DNA from: a virus
Strand: one strand, 5' to 3'
Virus record (IMG/VR): IMGVR_UViG_3300020442_000005
Location: 186,001 to 250,000 of that record
DNA length: 64,000 bases
Shown here: in pieces, positions 1-9,127 of the stretch
How the letters are laid out: every line of letters begins with the position of its first letter
Numbering within the stretch: the first letter of the stretch is position 1
Program-made: the position numbers and the translations under genes
The notes under the pieces: generated by a model
Told to the model about the DNA's origin: nothing
Seen by the model: the letters and a program-made list of their open reading frames with translations, nothing else
The model's database searches: none

Positions 1-2
1 GG

Positions 3-1448
3 GATGACCAAGAAGTGTACAAGGTCTATGAAGAAGGTCGTTGGGCTGGCATCTTCCAGTGTACTAACAACGGCGCGCAAAGATTGTTTCAACGAGCAAA
101 GCCAAAATCCATCCTTGATATTGCTGCTTTGACTTCAATCTATCGTCCTGGTCCGCTTGCTATGAGCATTGACAAGAAATACGTTAAGGCCAAAAACAAT
201 CCGGAAGATATCAAATATGATCATCCCATTCTTGAGGAAATACTTTCAGAAACCTATGGAATGCTAGTGTTTCAGGAACAGACAATGGCCATCGTAAATA
301 GGCTTGGCCAAATACCTTTGGATGAGTGTAACTCAATTCGTAAAATGATGAAACCACAGCAGTCCTCTGCAGAAGCAACGCGTAAAGCGAAAGCACTCAA
401 AAGCCGTATTGTTGATGGGTTTATGGCATCCGGACTAGATCCATATCAGGCTGACAAGCTATACGCAAACATTATGAAGTTTACGGCGTATTCTTTCAAC
501 AAGTCTCATGCTGTGGCATACGCTATGGACTCTTACTATTGTGCATGGCTGATGACATACTATGAAGAGGAGTGGCTCTGTGCATATCTAGAATCCATGG
601 AAAAGAATGCAGACAAGCGTAACAAAGCATTCAGTGAAGTAAAAGCCCTGGGGTATGAAATCGTTCCAATCGATATTAATTATGCAACCGATTCTTGGGC
701 TATCTTAGATGGAAAGAAGTTTATGCCTTCGTTCTCGTCTTGTAAAGGTATTGGAGATGCTGCCATTCATGAGATAATTGCTTTGCGTAATAAGCAGAAG
801 GGCAAGCGTTTTTCTACCATCGAGTCTATCATGTACGACAAAGATATGGTTTGGCAGCTTTCCAAGTTTAATAAGAAGGCAATGGAGGCTCTGGTGAATA
901 TTAAGGCCTTCGATTCTATGAATATAGTTGGCTTATCAAGTCGATTTGAGAATTACAATCATATGCGTGAGGCACTCATCCCGGGATGGCAAAAGTGGAA
1001 AAAGCGCCTGAAGAGTGATCCAAAGAGAGGCTATAACGATATGTTAGCGTCAATTGAGTCGACCGCAGGAACACCGGCGTTTACCAGGAAAGAAATCATC
1101 CAGAATGAAATGAATCATTTAGGATCTGTATCTATCGAAACATTGATACCGCCAAGATATATTGCACGATTCAACGAGGAACAATGGTCTCCAGTTGACG
1201 AGTTTGATAACCCTAACAAGCCCTATTGGTTCGTTGTTGTTCAGGCTGTAAAGAAAAAGACAAAGACTGGAAGAAATTATCTTCGATTGAAAATCATGGG
1301 ATCAAACGGAAAACAGTACTGGTGTAATTGCTGGGGCTGGAACGGTGTCGACACTGTGGATCCATACACGGTTTGTGTAGGTTACATTAGTGAAAACTCT
1401 TTTGGTAAGTCTACAAAATGGTCAAAAATGGAAATATTCCTTGGTTGA
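3..1448 (+). CDS. dnaE: DNA polymerase III alpha subunit (family C, DnaE type), C-terminal part
   Basis: The reading frame is open from the left window edge, so the 5' part with the catalytic aspartates lies outside. The visible 481 residues begin in the fingers region: FQCTNNGAQRLF and SIYRPGPLAM match the DnaE segment after the palm, followed by the typical ETYGMLVFQEQ and SFNKSHAVAYA motifs (around residues 80-170). The last 75 residues (from about PYWFVVVQAVKKK) look like an OB-fold domain. It is the replicative polymerase of this phage. A DnaE-type enzyme, not a family A or B polymerase, is unusual but known in some large phages. It is followed by nucleotide-metabolism genes. Confidence 0.93.
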   Translation, partial: DDQEVYKVYEEGRWAGIFQCTNNGAQRLFQRAKPKSILDIAALTSIYRPGPLAMSIDKKYVKAKNNPEDIKYDHPILEEILSETYGMLVFQEQTMAIVNRLGQIPLDECNSIRKMMKPQQSSAEATRKAKALKSRIVDGFMASGLDPYQADKLYANIMKFTAYSFNKSHAVAYAMDSYYCAWLMTYYEEEWLCAYLESMEKNADKRNKAFSEVKALGYEIVPIDINYATDSWAILDGKKFMPSFSSCKGIGDAAIHEIIALRNKQKGKRFSTIESIMYDKDMVWQLSKFNKKAMEALVNIKAFDSMNIVGLSSRFENYNHMREALIPGWQKWKKRLKSDPKRGYNDMLASIESTAGTPAFTRKEIIQNEMNHLGSVSIETLIPPRYIARFNEEQWSPVDEFDNPNKPYWFVVVQAVKKKTKTGRNYLRLKIMGSNGKQYWCNCWGWNGVDTVDPYTVCVGYISENSFGKSTKWSKMEIFLG

Positions 1449-1452
1449 AAAA

Positions 1453-1481
1453 TTATAAACTTATGATTTTTTGATTATAAT
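1453..1481 (+). promoter_or_regulatory. Putative promoter of the thymidylate synthase-family gene
   Basis: TATAAT at 1476-1481 lies 17 bp after TTATAA at 1453-1458, in the short AT-rich gap after the polymerase gene and 26 bp before the next ATG. Inferred by pattern only. Confidence 0.4.
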
Positions 1482-1507
1482 GTAGCAAAGATCTGAAGGG
1501 AGAATTG

Positions 1508-2194
1508 ATGAAAACAGTATCTGATGTACGCAATATGTTTGCGCAAAAATACCTCAACAATGAATTTGTTGTCGACAAGTCTGGTTGCAAAATGCTTGAA
1601 GTGCTTGGTGTATCTTTCATTGCTGATGATGAAACCATATTTGGAAAAGTAAACTATGCGTACATTAAGAAAGAACTAGACTGGTATTTAAGTCAATCTC
1701 TCAATGTTTATAACATACCTGATACCCCTACAATCTGGAAGCAAGTTGCGACAGCTGAAGGCCAGATTAATTCCAACTACGGATATCTTATATTTTCTGA
1801 CGTCAATGGCCATCAATACGATTATGCCTTGAAGGCTTTGCTAGCTGATGAAAACACACGTCGTGCTTGCATGATTTACACTCGGCCTTCTATTCAAACT
1901 GAATACAACACGGCTGACATGTCAGATTTTATTTGCACCAATGCGGTAACTTACTTCATAAGAGATAATCGATTGAGCTGTGTTGTGCAGATGCGTTCGA
2001 ATGATATATGGGCTGGATACCGAAACGACTATGCGTGGCAGAAATGGGTATTAGAAAAGCTACATTCAGATCTTTTGAATAAATACGATAATTTAGAAAT
2101 CGGCGATATAATCTGGAACGCTTCTTCTCTACACATGTATGAAAGAAACTTTGGGTTAATAAGAAAATTTAATAAAATCGGTCTTTACAAATAG
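1508..2194 (+). CDS. Thymidylate synthase / dCMP hydroxymethylase family enzyme
   Basis: The C-terminal half carries the family signature: the nucleophile Cys (about C143 in DFICTNAVTYF), LSCVVQMRSNDIWAG (phosphate-binding Arg-Ser) and GDIIWNASSLHMYERN. Where thymidylate synthase has the uracil-reading Asn of PFN, this protein appears to have Asp (about D174 in AGYRNDYAW). The same Asn-to-Asp change marks T4 dCMP hydroxymethylase, so dCMP may be the substrate. The protein is short (228 aa) and its N-terminus differs from cellular ThyA. ATG 1508 is chosen over TTG 1505 for its spacing from AAGGGAGA. It could also be a divergent thymidylate synthase. Confidence 0.8.
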   Translation: MKTVSDVRNMFAQKYLNNEFVVDKSGCKMLEVLGVSFIADDETIFGKVNYAYIKKELDWYLSQSLNVYNIPDTPTIWKQVATAEGQINSNYGYLIFSDVNGHQYDYALKALLADENTRRACMIYTRPSIQTEYNTADMSDFICTNAVTYFIRDNRLSCVVQMRSNDIWAGYRNDYAWQKWVLEKLHSDLLNKYDNLEIGDIIWNASSLHMYERNFGLIRKFNKIGLYK

Positions 2195-2203
2195 GAGAAA
2201 ACT

Positions 2204-2614
2204 ATGTCAAACATATTAAAGGAAGCAGATCAAATCATCAACGAAAGATCTGAAGAAAAAGAACGTCAATACGGCCCTTTCAGCGAAGGTATGAAAAGAG
2301 CGGCTATGATTGCATCAGGTATGACCGGCAGAACTTGGTCAGCCCACGATATGTATATTGCTATGATTGCACTTAAGTTTTCTCGACAATCTTATAACTT
2401 TAAAGAAGATAATCTTCTTGATGCCGTGGCATACATCGGCGCGTGGCAAAATTTTATCGATGAAGAGAGACCAGCTCACGAAGGTCCGGATTCACACGAT
2501 GATATATCAATTTCAAACAACAAAACTCTTCTTACTGAAGATAACAACGAAGCGAGCCCAGATGATCCTAGGGCTCTGCTAAAAGCAATGATTGCAATGG
2601 AAGGAAAAAAATGA
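2204..2614 (+). CDS. DUF6378-like phage protein
   Basis: 136 aa. The N-terminal 90 residues (ERQYGPFSEGMKRAA, then SAHDMYIAMIALKFSRQSY and DNLLDAVAYIGAW) match the phage family DUF6378, an all-helical fold reminiscent of MazG-type nucleotide pyrophosphohydrolases. The function is not established. It overlaps the dUTPase start by 4 nt and sits among dNTP genes, which fits a role in nucleotide metabolism. The last 40 residues are acidic and low in conservation signals. AGGAGA precedes the ATG. Confidence 0.7.
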   Translation: MSNILKEADQIINERSEEKERQYGPFSEGMKRAAMIASGMTGRTWSAHDMYIAMIALKFSRQSYNFKEDNLLDAVAYIGAWQNFIDEERPAHEGPDSHDDISISNNKTLLTEDNNEASPDDPRALLKAMIAMEGKK

Positions 2615-3054
2615 GAATAGCAAAAACAAGAAAAGTAAAAACTCCAACCCGCGGTACCAAAGGCTCGGCTGGTATTGATTTCTATGTTCCAGATAATTAT
2701 CCTGCAGATATAGGACCGATCGACCCAGGGCATGCAGTGTTTGTTCCTTCCGGAATTAGTGCAAAAGTCCCAGATGGCTATGCGCTGATTGCATTTAATA
2801 AATCTGGTGTAGCTCTAAAAAAAGGCCTTACTGTTGGAGCTTGTGTTGTTGATTCCGATTATCAAGGAGAAATCCATCTTCATCTCGTTAATACGTCTAC
2901 CAAACCCGTACACATTGAACCCGGCGAAAAGCTAGTACAGTTCTTGCTTGTACCGGTCGACCATTGTGATATTGAGGTAGTTGACAGAGATACACTTTTC
3001 CAATCTGAGTCTCAGAGAGGCGCCGGCGGATTTGGAAGTACGGGAGTCAAGTAA
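2611..3054 (+). CDS. dut: dUTP diphosphatase (trimeric dUTPase)
   Basis: 147 aa, the normal length for the trimeric family. Motif 1 is GSAGIDFYVP, motif 3 is LTVGACVVDSDYQGEI with the catalytic Asp and Tyr-Gln-Gly, and the C-terminal arm motif 5 is RGAGGFGSTG. It hydrolyses dUTP to dUMP and PPi, keeping uracil out of phage DNA and feeding dTMP synthesis. The stop is directly followed by the ATG of the epimerase gene, so the two are translated together. Confidence 0.93.
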   Translation: MRIAKTRKVKTPTRGTKGSAGIDFYVPDNYPADIGPIDPGHAVFVPSGISAKVPDGYALIAFNKSGVALKKGLTVGACVVDSDYQGEIHLHLVNTSTKPVHIEPGEKLVQFLLVPVDHCDIEVVDRDTLFQSESQRGAGGFGSTGVK

Positions 3055-4044
3055 ATGGATAAGGTGATAGTAACCGGTGGTGCCGGATTTATCGGACACC
3101 ACTTAGTAAAAAAACTAGTATCATTGGGCAAATTCGTATATGTAGTAGATGATCAAAGTTCAGCAGTAGTCAATCCATTAACGACGCCGCCTGATACACA
3201 TGTACGTGAAGTGCTACCTCAGATGCTAGAATTTTATAATGTCGATACAGACCCAGCTAATCCTGGAGTCGTGTATTTAAATTGCGATTATTCTAGTTTA
3301 GCAATCCTAAAATTAATTTATACTGGTCAAATTAAGACTGTGTTTCATTTAGCTGCAAAACCTCGAGTTGAATGGTCAGTCCAACATCCGGTTGTGTCGA
3401 CTACGGAAAACTTTGCAAAAGTTTTGCCTCTATTAAAAGCATGTGCAGCCAAAAACACGAGATTTGTATTTAGTTCAACCGCTGCTGTTTATGGAGATGT
3501 AAAAACACTACCGACTCTGGAAGGCGACAACACGAATCCTAAAAGTCCATATGGGCTGGCAAAACTATGTGTTGAGCAATACATGGATTTATTCAATGAA
3601 TTATACGATCTAGATTATGCTGCTCTACGTTACTTCAATGTTTACGGGCCAGGGCAGCCCGGCGACAGTCCTTATTCGACAGTTGTGTCAGCTTGGTGTG
3701 CTAAGGCTCTTGCCGGAGAAGCATTAAGATCTGATGGCGATGGAGAACAGACCAGAGACATGGTTTATGTAGACGATGTGGTGTCAGCCAATATCTTGGT
3801 AAGTGAAATCACAGATCTACCACATAGAGTGTTTAACGTTGGTAGTGGGCAAAGCGTATCAAACAATTACATCAGGCAAAAATTTGTCGACAAAGGTCAC
3901 AGTAAGGTGAAACATGCAGATGCTCGGCCTGGTGATGTACGAGATACTTTGGCCGGTATTGAAAAATTAGAAAGTCTTGGTTGGAAAGCTGAAACTGCTT
4001 TCGATGCTGGACTACAGAAAGTTTTCGATTATTGGAATATTTAA
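3055..4044 (+). CDS. NAD-dependent epimerase/dehydratase (SDR, GalE-like)
   Basis: 329 aa. The N-terminal Rossmann motif is VTGGAGFIGHH. The extended-SDR active site is visible as Ser-Thr in FSSTAAVYG and the Tyr-x-x-x-Lys of SPYGLAK, with YFNVYGPGQ after it. It should act on a nucleotide sugar such as UDP- or GDP-hexose, but the substrate cannot be read from sequence. It lies in a nucleotide-metabolism operon with no other sugar gene nearby. It may supply a sugar for DNA or surface glycosylation (inference). Confidence 0.87.
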   Translation: MDKVIVTGGAGFIGHHLVKKLVSLGKFVYVVDDQSSAVVNPLTTPPDTHVREVLPQMLEFYNVDTDPANPGVVYLNCDYSSLAILKLIYTGQIKTVFHLAAKPRVEWSVQHPVVSTTENFAKVLPLLKACAAKNTRFVFSSTAAVYGDVKTLPTLEGDNTNPKSPYGLAKLCVEQYMDLFNELYDLDYAALRYFNVYGPGQPGDSPYSTVVSAWCAKALAGEALRSDGDGEQTRDMVYVDDVVSANILVSEITDLPHRVFNVGSGQSVSNNYIRQKFVDKGHSKVKHADARPGDVRDTLAGIEKLESLGWKAETAFDAGLQKVFDYWNI

Positions 4045-4122
4045 TGAGCTTGGTGTTTTTGTTTAAACACATGCGGTTGAATACTTATACACGTTTCGAA
4101 ACGATACAACGGAGAATACACG

Positions 4123-5004
4123 ATGTTAGAACCATCTTCTATTAATACTGTTATTTATCACGCCAACTGCAACGACGGATTTGGCGCTTGTTATTCTGCT
4201 TGGAAGCTATTGGGTAATCGATGCGAATATATTGCATGCGCGCACGGAGATCCAGCACCTGACGTCACCGGTCGAAGAGTAGCAATTCTTGATTTTTCAT
4301 TTAATAATGCAACGACAAAGGCGATGATAGAGCAGGCGGAATCGTTGATCGTGATCGATCATCACAAGTCGGCTGTTGTTGAGTTGCACGATATATCAAA
4401 TACTATTTTTGATATGAATAAATCCGGGGCAATGCTTGCTTGGGAGTTCTTTCATCCTGGAAAAGAGCCTCCTAAGTTTGTACAATATATCGAAGATCGG
4501 GATTTATGGAAATGGGAACTTCCTTATTCAAAGGAATTCTCAGCAGCGTTTGATATGGTGCCATGGGACTTTCATGAGTATGAAAAGTTTGAAGATGATT
4601 CGGTTTTTGACGATGCTGTAAAGCGTGGATCATATATTTTGGCGTATTCAAAAACCGTCATTAAGAAGATTTGTGATAAAGCGGTTTCCAGAAAGTTTGA
4701 TGATTACGATGTCATGGTTGTAAACTCTTCCCACTGGATGTCTGAGATCGGATCGTCTTTGGCAAAAGACTGTGACTTCGCCATGATATGGTATTATGAC
4801 CATGATGAAAAGAACTACAAGTGTTCATTGCGCGCATTTCACGATACCATCGATGTGAGCGAAATCGCTAAAAAGTTTGGTGGCGGCGGTCATAGAAAGG
4901 CGGCTGGTTTTGTTCTTGCAAAGTCTAAACACCCAGATTCCATATTCATTCAACATGTAGAAGAAGAATCTATTTTGCCCGACGGAGAGTTCGGTGCAGA
5001 CTAG
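4123..5004 (+). CDS. DHH-family phosphoesterase
   Basis: 293 aa. Motifs in order: HANCNDGFGACYSAW (first metal-binding Asp), AILDFSF, VIDHHKSA (the DHH triad) and, near the C-terminus, GGGGHRKAAGF, the DHHA1 glycine-rich substrate loop. The family includes RecJ, NrnA and pAp or oligoribonucleotide phosphatases. The small size suggests a nanoRNase or nucleotide phosphatase rather than RecJ. It may recycle short oligonucleotides from degraded host nucleic acid (inference). The 3' end overlaps the dCMP deaminase gene by 11 nt. Confidence 0.85.
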   Translation: MLEPSSINTVIYHANCNDGFGACYSAWKLLGNRCEYIACAHGDPAPDVTGRRVAILDFSFNNATTKAMIEQAESLIVIDHHKSAVVELHDISNTIFDMNKSGAMLAWEFFHPGKEPPKFVQYIEDRDLWKWELPYSKEFSAAFDMVPWDFHEYEKFEDDSVFDDAVKRGSYILAYSKTVIKKICDKAVSRKFDDYDVMVVNSSHWMSEIGSSLAKDCDFAMIWYYDHDEKNYKCSLRAFHDTIDVSEIAKKFGGGGHRKAAGFVLAKSKHPDSIFIQHVEEESILPDGEFGAD

Positions 5005-5407
5005 ACCTAGCTGGAATAGAATTTGGATGGACTTTGCTGAAACTATATCTCAGCGTAGTTATGATCCTAATTTTAAGGTTGGTTGTTGTATTGTCACAGA
5101 TGATAACTGTCAGGTGCTAGCAATTGGCTACAACGGCAATCATAAGGGCGGACCTAATAAAAGAGAATCAGACACACCAGGGCATTCAGGGTTTATACAC
5201 GCTGAAATTAATGCGTTAATTAAGTTGGACTATAATAATCCAAAATCAAAGAAAATGTATTTGACACTGAGTCCATGTTCGGCTTGTGCAAAGGCCATCA
5301 TCAATGGCGGTATTAATAAAGTTTTTTATAAAGAACAATATCGCTGTACTGCTGGAATCGAGTTACTTCGAGAATGCGGAATTGTTGTCGAGCAGATTAC
5401 AGATTAA
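4994..5407 (+). CDS. Deoxycytidylate (dCMP) deaminase
   Basis: 137 aa. The zinc site is HAEINAL (His and catalytic Glu) plus SPCSACAKAI (two Cys), typical of the cytidine/dCMP deaminase family. It converts dCMP to dUMP, the thymidylate synthase substrate. The start is GTG 4994 inside the end of the DHH gene, with CGGAGAG just upstream. Together with dUTPase and the TS-family enzyme it forms a pyrimidine set. T4 likewise encodes both a dCMP deaminase and a dCMP hydroxymethylase. Confidence 0.9.
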   Translation: MQTRPSWNRIWMDFAETISQRSYDPNFKVGCCIVTDDNCQVLAIGYNGNHKGGPNKRESDTPGHSGFIHAEINALIKLDYNNPKSKKMYLTLSPCSACAKAIINGGINKVFYKEQYRCTAGIELLRECGIVVEQITD

Positions 5408-5430
5408 ATTAGTTAAAACACAACGTAGAC

Positions 5431-5440
5431 TATAATTATA
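5431..5440 (+). promoter_or_regulatory. Palindromic TATAATTATA element (candidate late promoter)
   Basis: A perfect 10-bp palindrome in the gap before the virion block, 63 bp upstream of the 822-aa gene. No -35 hexamer is seen 17 bp upstream. The same 10-mer recurs upstream of other virion-type genes. Confidence 0.55.
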
Positions 5441-5502
5441 AACAGACATTGAAGCGCTTGTAGTATATTTATACAAAAATGCATTAAGTTTGGAGTAAAT
5501 AC

Positions 5503-7971
5503 ATGTTAATGATTGAAAGCTTGTCACGCGGCGCCATTGCTGACGCTATCTACACACTTGAACAGATCGATAAGATTGGCTCTAGGGCTTTGGCTTTAAA
5601 TGAAGCAATAGACAGTGGCCTTTTAACAGAGTCTCGCCAAAGACTGCTTATGGAAGATTTAGACAAGGCAATGAAAGATCTGCAGACTCAATCACAATCA
5701 AGTTTAGGTAAACTCGATAAGGCAATCGCTTTTATTGAAAACTTTTTAACTATCGGAACACAAGGTAAAGGAGTCGCTATATGGGATCTGATCGCTGAAT
5801 CTTTTGGGGTTGCCAAGGAAAAGGTTAGTGAACTAACAACTATTGATCTGGGTGCAATCGGCAACATGAAGGCCTTCTTTAACGAGGGTGGAAAGTTAGC
5901 CGCAATCATGGATGCTCTTTCGGCTGAAATGAATCTTATGGCAGTCTATATTAAGATTCTATCTGGAGCATTTTCCCAAACTATTCGACAAATGAAAGCG
6001 CTTCCTGCAAATCTTAAAGAAAAAGGCGACAAAAAACTAACTTTGAGAGCTTATCTAGATAGCGACCAAAACCGGTTCTCAGAAGAGGAAAAGGGAAAAA
6101 CAATATCTAGCGGTGATTTTGAGGGCGGCTTACTTGATGTTATGCAGGATATTCAAGCGAAAAACGGTGGTTATACCTGGAGTATCAAGGGAATAAAGAA
6201 CTGGTTTGGTGATAACAAAAAGGGTATGGGTATCGCCGCTCTTGCTGGTGGGATTGGTGCCATAGCCGGTTTGGCAACGGGTGGTTTGGCATTGGGTCCA
6301 TTAGCCGCGCTTGCTGCTAAAGGTGCCGCTGTTGGAGGCGGTCTATTCGGCTTGGGCGGACTCGCAAAGGGTAGAGGCGCTGGTAGTCGAACTCCTAAAA
6401 ACGCTCCAGAAGCATATGAGACTTCAAACGAAGCAATTGCAAAAGCTCTTTTAGATTCAGAGGTTAATAAACTTGAGGCTTTGATACCAGCCTTCGTAAA
6501 AGCTGTTAAGGGAGTTGACCCGGACGAGTTTGCAAAAGCATCAGAAGAGGCAAAAGAAGCATTGCAGTATATTCAGGATGGTATAAGACCTGGAGATCTT
6601 ATTGACGACCACCTTAAGGCAAATCCAAGCGGATCCGAAAAGTTAAAACAACTTCGTGACCTGGACCCGGAAACGACGGAAGCAATTCTAGTTCAAACAT
6701 TAGGAAACGACAACTCAGGCATAGAACAATATAAAAATACAACGATTTATAAAAATCTTGAAATGATCAGGAATGAGTTGGTGAAAGAAGCTGTCGAAGA
6801 GACTGAGGACATTCTTCTCGAAGACGGTGACATGGCTCATGACTTTACTATGATGGATTTATTGTTTGAGGAAAAGAAAGACGGCAAGAAGAAAAAGGGC
6901 AAGGGTAAGAAAAAAGGCAAAGGAAAGGGCAAAGATAAATCCGGGAAATCAGACGATAAGCCTGGGGTTACAAAGCCCGAATACAAAAAAATGAAGGGCA
7001 AAATGCAGGCCAAAGGCGAAAGAAGTTTAGAGAAAGCAGAACGCAAGCCTGACAAAGCCGGCAAGTACTCAAAACAAGTCGACAAATACGAAGACAAGAT
7101 AAACAGGAAAATGGTCAACAAGGACAGGCAACGCAACATCACAGCAATTGCTGATGAGTTTGAAAAGAAGATCATGGCACTTGAGGACGAAAAGGACACT
7201 GGCCGCGAAGATGCCGACACGGAAACTGAAGAGCAAGATGAGGAAAAAGACTCTGGCGTTAAAGCAATGCTTGGCCTGGATGAAAATCCAATAGTGAGAG
7301 ACACGCGCAAAAAAGCAGAGAAGATTGTAGCTAATGTAAAGAAAAAAATCGCCGCCATTGCTGAGAGGCGACAAAGACGAAAACTCCTTGAAATGATCGA
7401 TACTGTGAGTGATGGGACCAATTATTTCACTCTTCCTCCGGAGGACCTCGATGCCATCATCAATGACCTAAAAGATGGTGAAAAGATCAACATTCCAATA
7501 CCGGATGGAACATCACCAGATGTTGTCGAAGACGTTGAAGAAGTCGAGCTCAAGCTCAACGACGCGGTCGATGAACTACAACAGCTGGACAGAGACTCTG
7601 AGATTGACGCAGAAAACGAAAGATTAAGGCAAGAGGAGGATGCTGCTCGGCAGGCTGCTATAGACAAAGCCAATGCCGAACTGGCCCAGGCACTCAAAGA
7701 TTTAGCCGAGAAACAGGCGCAAAGAGCAGAGCAGCAAGAAGAAACCGAAGGTGGCGAAAGCAAAAGATTCGATGGAGATCTTTTCATCAAGGGCAAACCA
7801 TTGTCTAAATATGGAAATTTCTCTAAAGATAATCCACCAACAGGTCAAGGCGCAGCGTATCTACTGTTGCTTTACGGCGACGAAAACTATAGTAAGCTTC
7901 TTGGTGAGTCTAGACAGCTCACAAATGAGTCATATGACCGTAGACTTTTGAGACTTGCAGGTATTAAATAG
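5503..7971 (+). CDS. Large virion-type protein with Lys-rich and Gly/Ala-rich segments
   Basis: 822 aa, family not recognised. Residues 1-170 are helical. Residues 241-290 form a Gly/Ala-rich hydrophobic stretch that could insert in a membrane. Around 455-480 is an extremely Lys/Gly-rich segment. An acidic part follows, then a Glu/Gln/Ala-rich coiled coil near 670-750. The C-terminus ends in RRLLRLAGIK, a motif shared with three other virion-type proteins here. ILLEDGD and LLTES are possible prohead-protease sites. It opens the structural-type operon. A DNA-injection or internal head protein is possible but unproven. GGAG precedes ATG 5503. Confidence 0.75.
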   Translation: MLMIESLSRGAIADAIYTLEQIDKIGSRALALNEAIDSGLLTESRQRLLMEDLDKAMKDLQTQSQSSLGKLDKAIAFIENFLTIGTQGKGVAIWDLIAESFGVAKEKVSELTTIDLGAIGNMKAFFNEGGKLAAIMDALSAEMNLMAVYIKILSGAFSQTIRQMKALPANLKEKGDKKLTLRAYLDSDQNRFSEEEKGKTISSGDFEGGLLDVMQDIQAKNGGYTWSIKGIKNWFGDNKKGMGIAALAGGIGAIAGLATGGLALGPLAALAAKGAAVGGGLFGLGGLAKGRGAGSRTPKNAPEAYETSNEAIAKALLDSEVNKLEALIPAFVKAVKGVDPDEFAKASEEAKEALQYIQDGIRPGDLIDDHLKANPSGSEKLKQLRDLDPETTEAILVQTLGNDNSGIEQYKNTTIYKNLEMIRNELVKEAVEETEDILLEDGDMAHDFTMMDLLFEEKKDGKKKKGKGKKKGKGKGKDKSGKSDDKPGVTKPEYKKMKGKMQAKGERSLEKAERKPDKAGKYSKQVDKYEDKINRKMVNKDRQRNITAIADEFEKKIMALEDEKDTGREDADTETEEQDEEKDSGVKAMLGLDENPIVRDTRKKAEKIVANVKKKIAAIAERRQRRKLLEMIDTVSDGTNYFTLPPEDLDAIINDLKDGEKINIPIPDGTSPDVVEDVEEVELKLNDAVDELQQLDRDSEIDAENERLRQEEDAARQAAIDKANAELAQALKDLAEKQAQRAEQQEETEGGESKRFDGDLFIKGKPLSKYGNFSKDNPPTGQGAAYLLLLYGDENYSKLLGESRQLTNESYDRRLLRLAGIK

Positions 7972-7980
7972 GGGATCATG

Positions 7981-8427
7981 ATGAACGAAAGAAAAGTTAT
8001 TGCAAGAATCCGAAACGCCTACAAAAAACGCCTGACCGAAGCCGTTATTGCTGGCGCGCTTGAAGAAGTTGACATGTTCGACAAACGTGGTAATATGATA
8101 TTGACACCGGATCTCAAGGTTAGACACAAGGCATCCGGATACGAATATACGATCGATCATATAGAAGGCGAAGGAGAGGACGCTGTGGTGTATCTCAGAC
8201 ATCCAGAGGAGCCAAGATTCTCAACTGCTGATGCGGAAACACCTTTAGTTGAAAAAACCAAGCTTCAAATGAAAGGTCTTAACGTTGCAAATATCTCTGG
8301 CGGAGGTATGTCTGACATGCCGGAAGAATTGTCTTTGGAAAAGCCTTCTGATGTAGAGAAAAAGGCACCGGCTTCGTTGTTGTCAATAACAAAGAAAGAG
8401 TTTGAAAACGAATACGAGGTAGAATAA
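7981..8427 (+). CDS. Virion-type hypothetical protein
   Basis: 148 aa, unrecognised. The N-terminus is basic and amphipathic and reaches LTEAV by residue 20, resembling the leaders of the other virion-type proteins here. The middle (residues 35-70) looks like a small beta domain with VRHKASGYEYTIDHIEGE. ATG 7981 is preferred over 7978 because it is better spaced from AGGGGA. The stop overlaps the next ATG by one base (TAATG). Confidence 0.65.
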   Translation: MNERKVIARIRNAYKKRLTEAVIAGALEEVDMFDKRGNMILTPDLKVRHKASGYEYTIDHIEGEGEDAVVYLRHPEEPRFSTADAETPLVEKTKLQMKGLNVANISGGGMSDMPEELSLEKPSDVEKKAPASLLSITKKEFENEYEVE

Positions 8428-9110
8428 TGGATAAAACTTTGAAAGAAATGATTGCAGAAGATTTAGGACTTAAAAAAGACAAGTCTTTGAACGAATCATA
8501 TGTAACTGCTGCCAAAAAATATGATGTTACTACTGAGCTGCTTTCAAAGAAAAATATTGAGGCGCATAATCAGTTATTGGCTCAATATGTCGACGATCTA
8601 AACACAGTGTCTGCCAAACTTGATACAGTATCACGTGAGGATGCTAACCTAAACCATTCAGAGTTTAGGGGTTTGAAGATCGATGAGACCTATAATTTGA
8701 ATGCTGCCTACTTGCATGCCATGTTTTTCGAAAACATAGGAGACCCAAATTCAACAATCACTATGGATTCAATGACTTTTTTACGGCTAGAAAGAGACTT
8801 TGGTTCTTTCGATGCTTGGCAAAAAGATTTTATCGCATGTGGTCTATCGGCAAGAAACGGCTGGGCTGTAACTGTATACAACGACTTTCTTGGTAGATAC
8901 ATGAACGTTGTGGTTGATCTACATAGTTTAAACGTGCCTTTCTCTTCTAAACCTGTTATCGTATTAGATTGCTGGGAACATAGCTACTATCGTGACTATC
9001 TAAAAGATAGAAAGACATACATATACGCGATGATGAAGGAACTCAATTGGAGCCAGATTGAAAAGCGTGTTAAGATAGCTGAGAAGATAGCAAAAATTAC
9101 CAAAAAATAA
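8427..9110 (+). CDS. Fe/Mn superoxide dismutase-like protein
   Basis: 227 aa. The fold is recognisable by IEAHNQLLAQYVDDLN, LNAAYLHAMFFENI, NGWAVTVYND and the C-terminal DCWEHSYYRDYLKDRK. All four metal ligands appear conserved: H47, H97, D181 and H185. It would convert superoxide to peroxide and oxygen if active. The N-terminal 24 residues are extra compared with cellular SODs and end in SLNES, a possible processing site. It lies inside the structural-type operon, so it may be a virion part rather than a free enzyme (inference). Confidence 0.85.
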   Translation: MDKTLKEMIAEDLGLKKDKSLNESYVTAAKKYDVTTELLSKKNIEAHNQLLAQYVDDLNTVSAKLDTVSREDANLNHSEFRGLKIDETYNLNAAYLHAMFFENIGDPNSTITMDSMTFLRLERDFGSFDAWQKDFIACGLSARNGWAVTVYNDFLGRYMNVVVDLHSLNVPFSSKPVIVLDCWEHSYYRDYLKDRKTYIYAMMKELNWSQIEKRVKIAEKIAKITKK

Positions 9111-9127
9111 ATCTCGGAGTAGCACCA

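Noticed and set aside
6837-7796. Long antisense frames with Ser/Phe/Leu-rich proteins opposite the 822-aa gene
   Set aside because: They mirror the Lys- and Glu-rich codons of the real gene and have no ribosome sites or homology pattern. The same holds for 9166-9459, 14494-15069 and 24025-24480.
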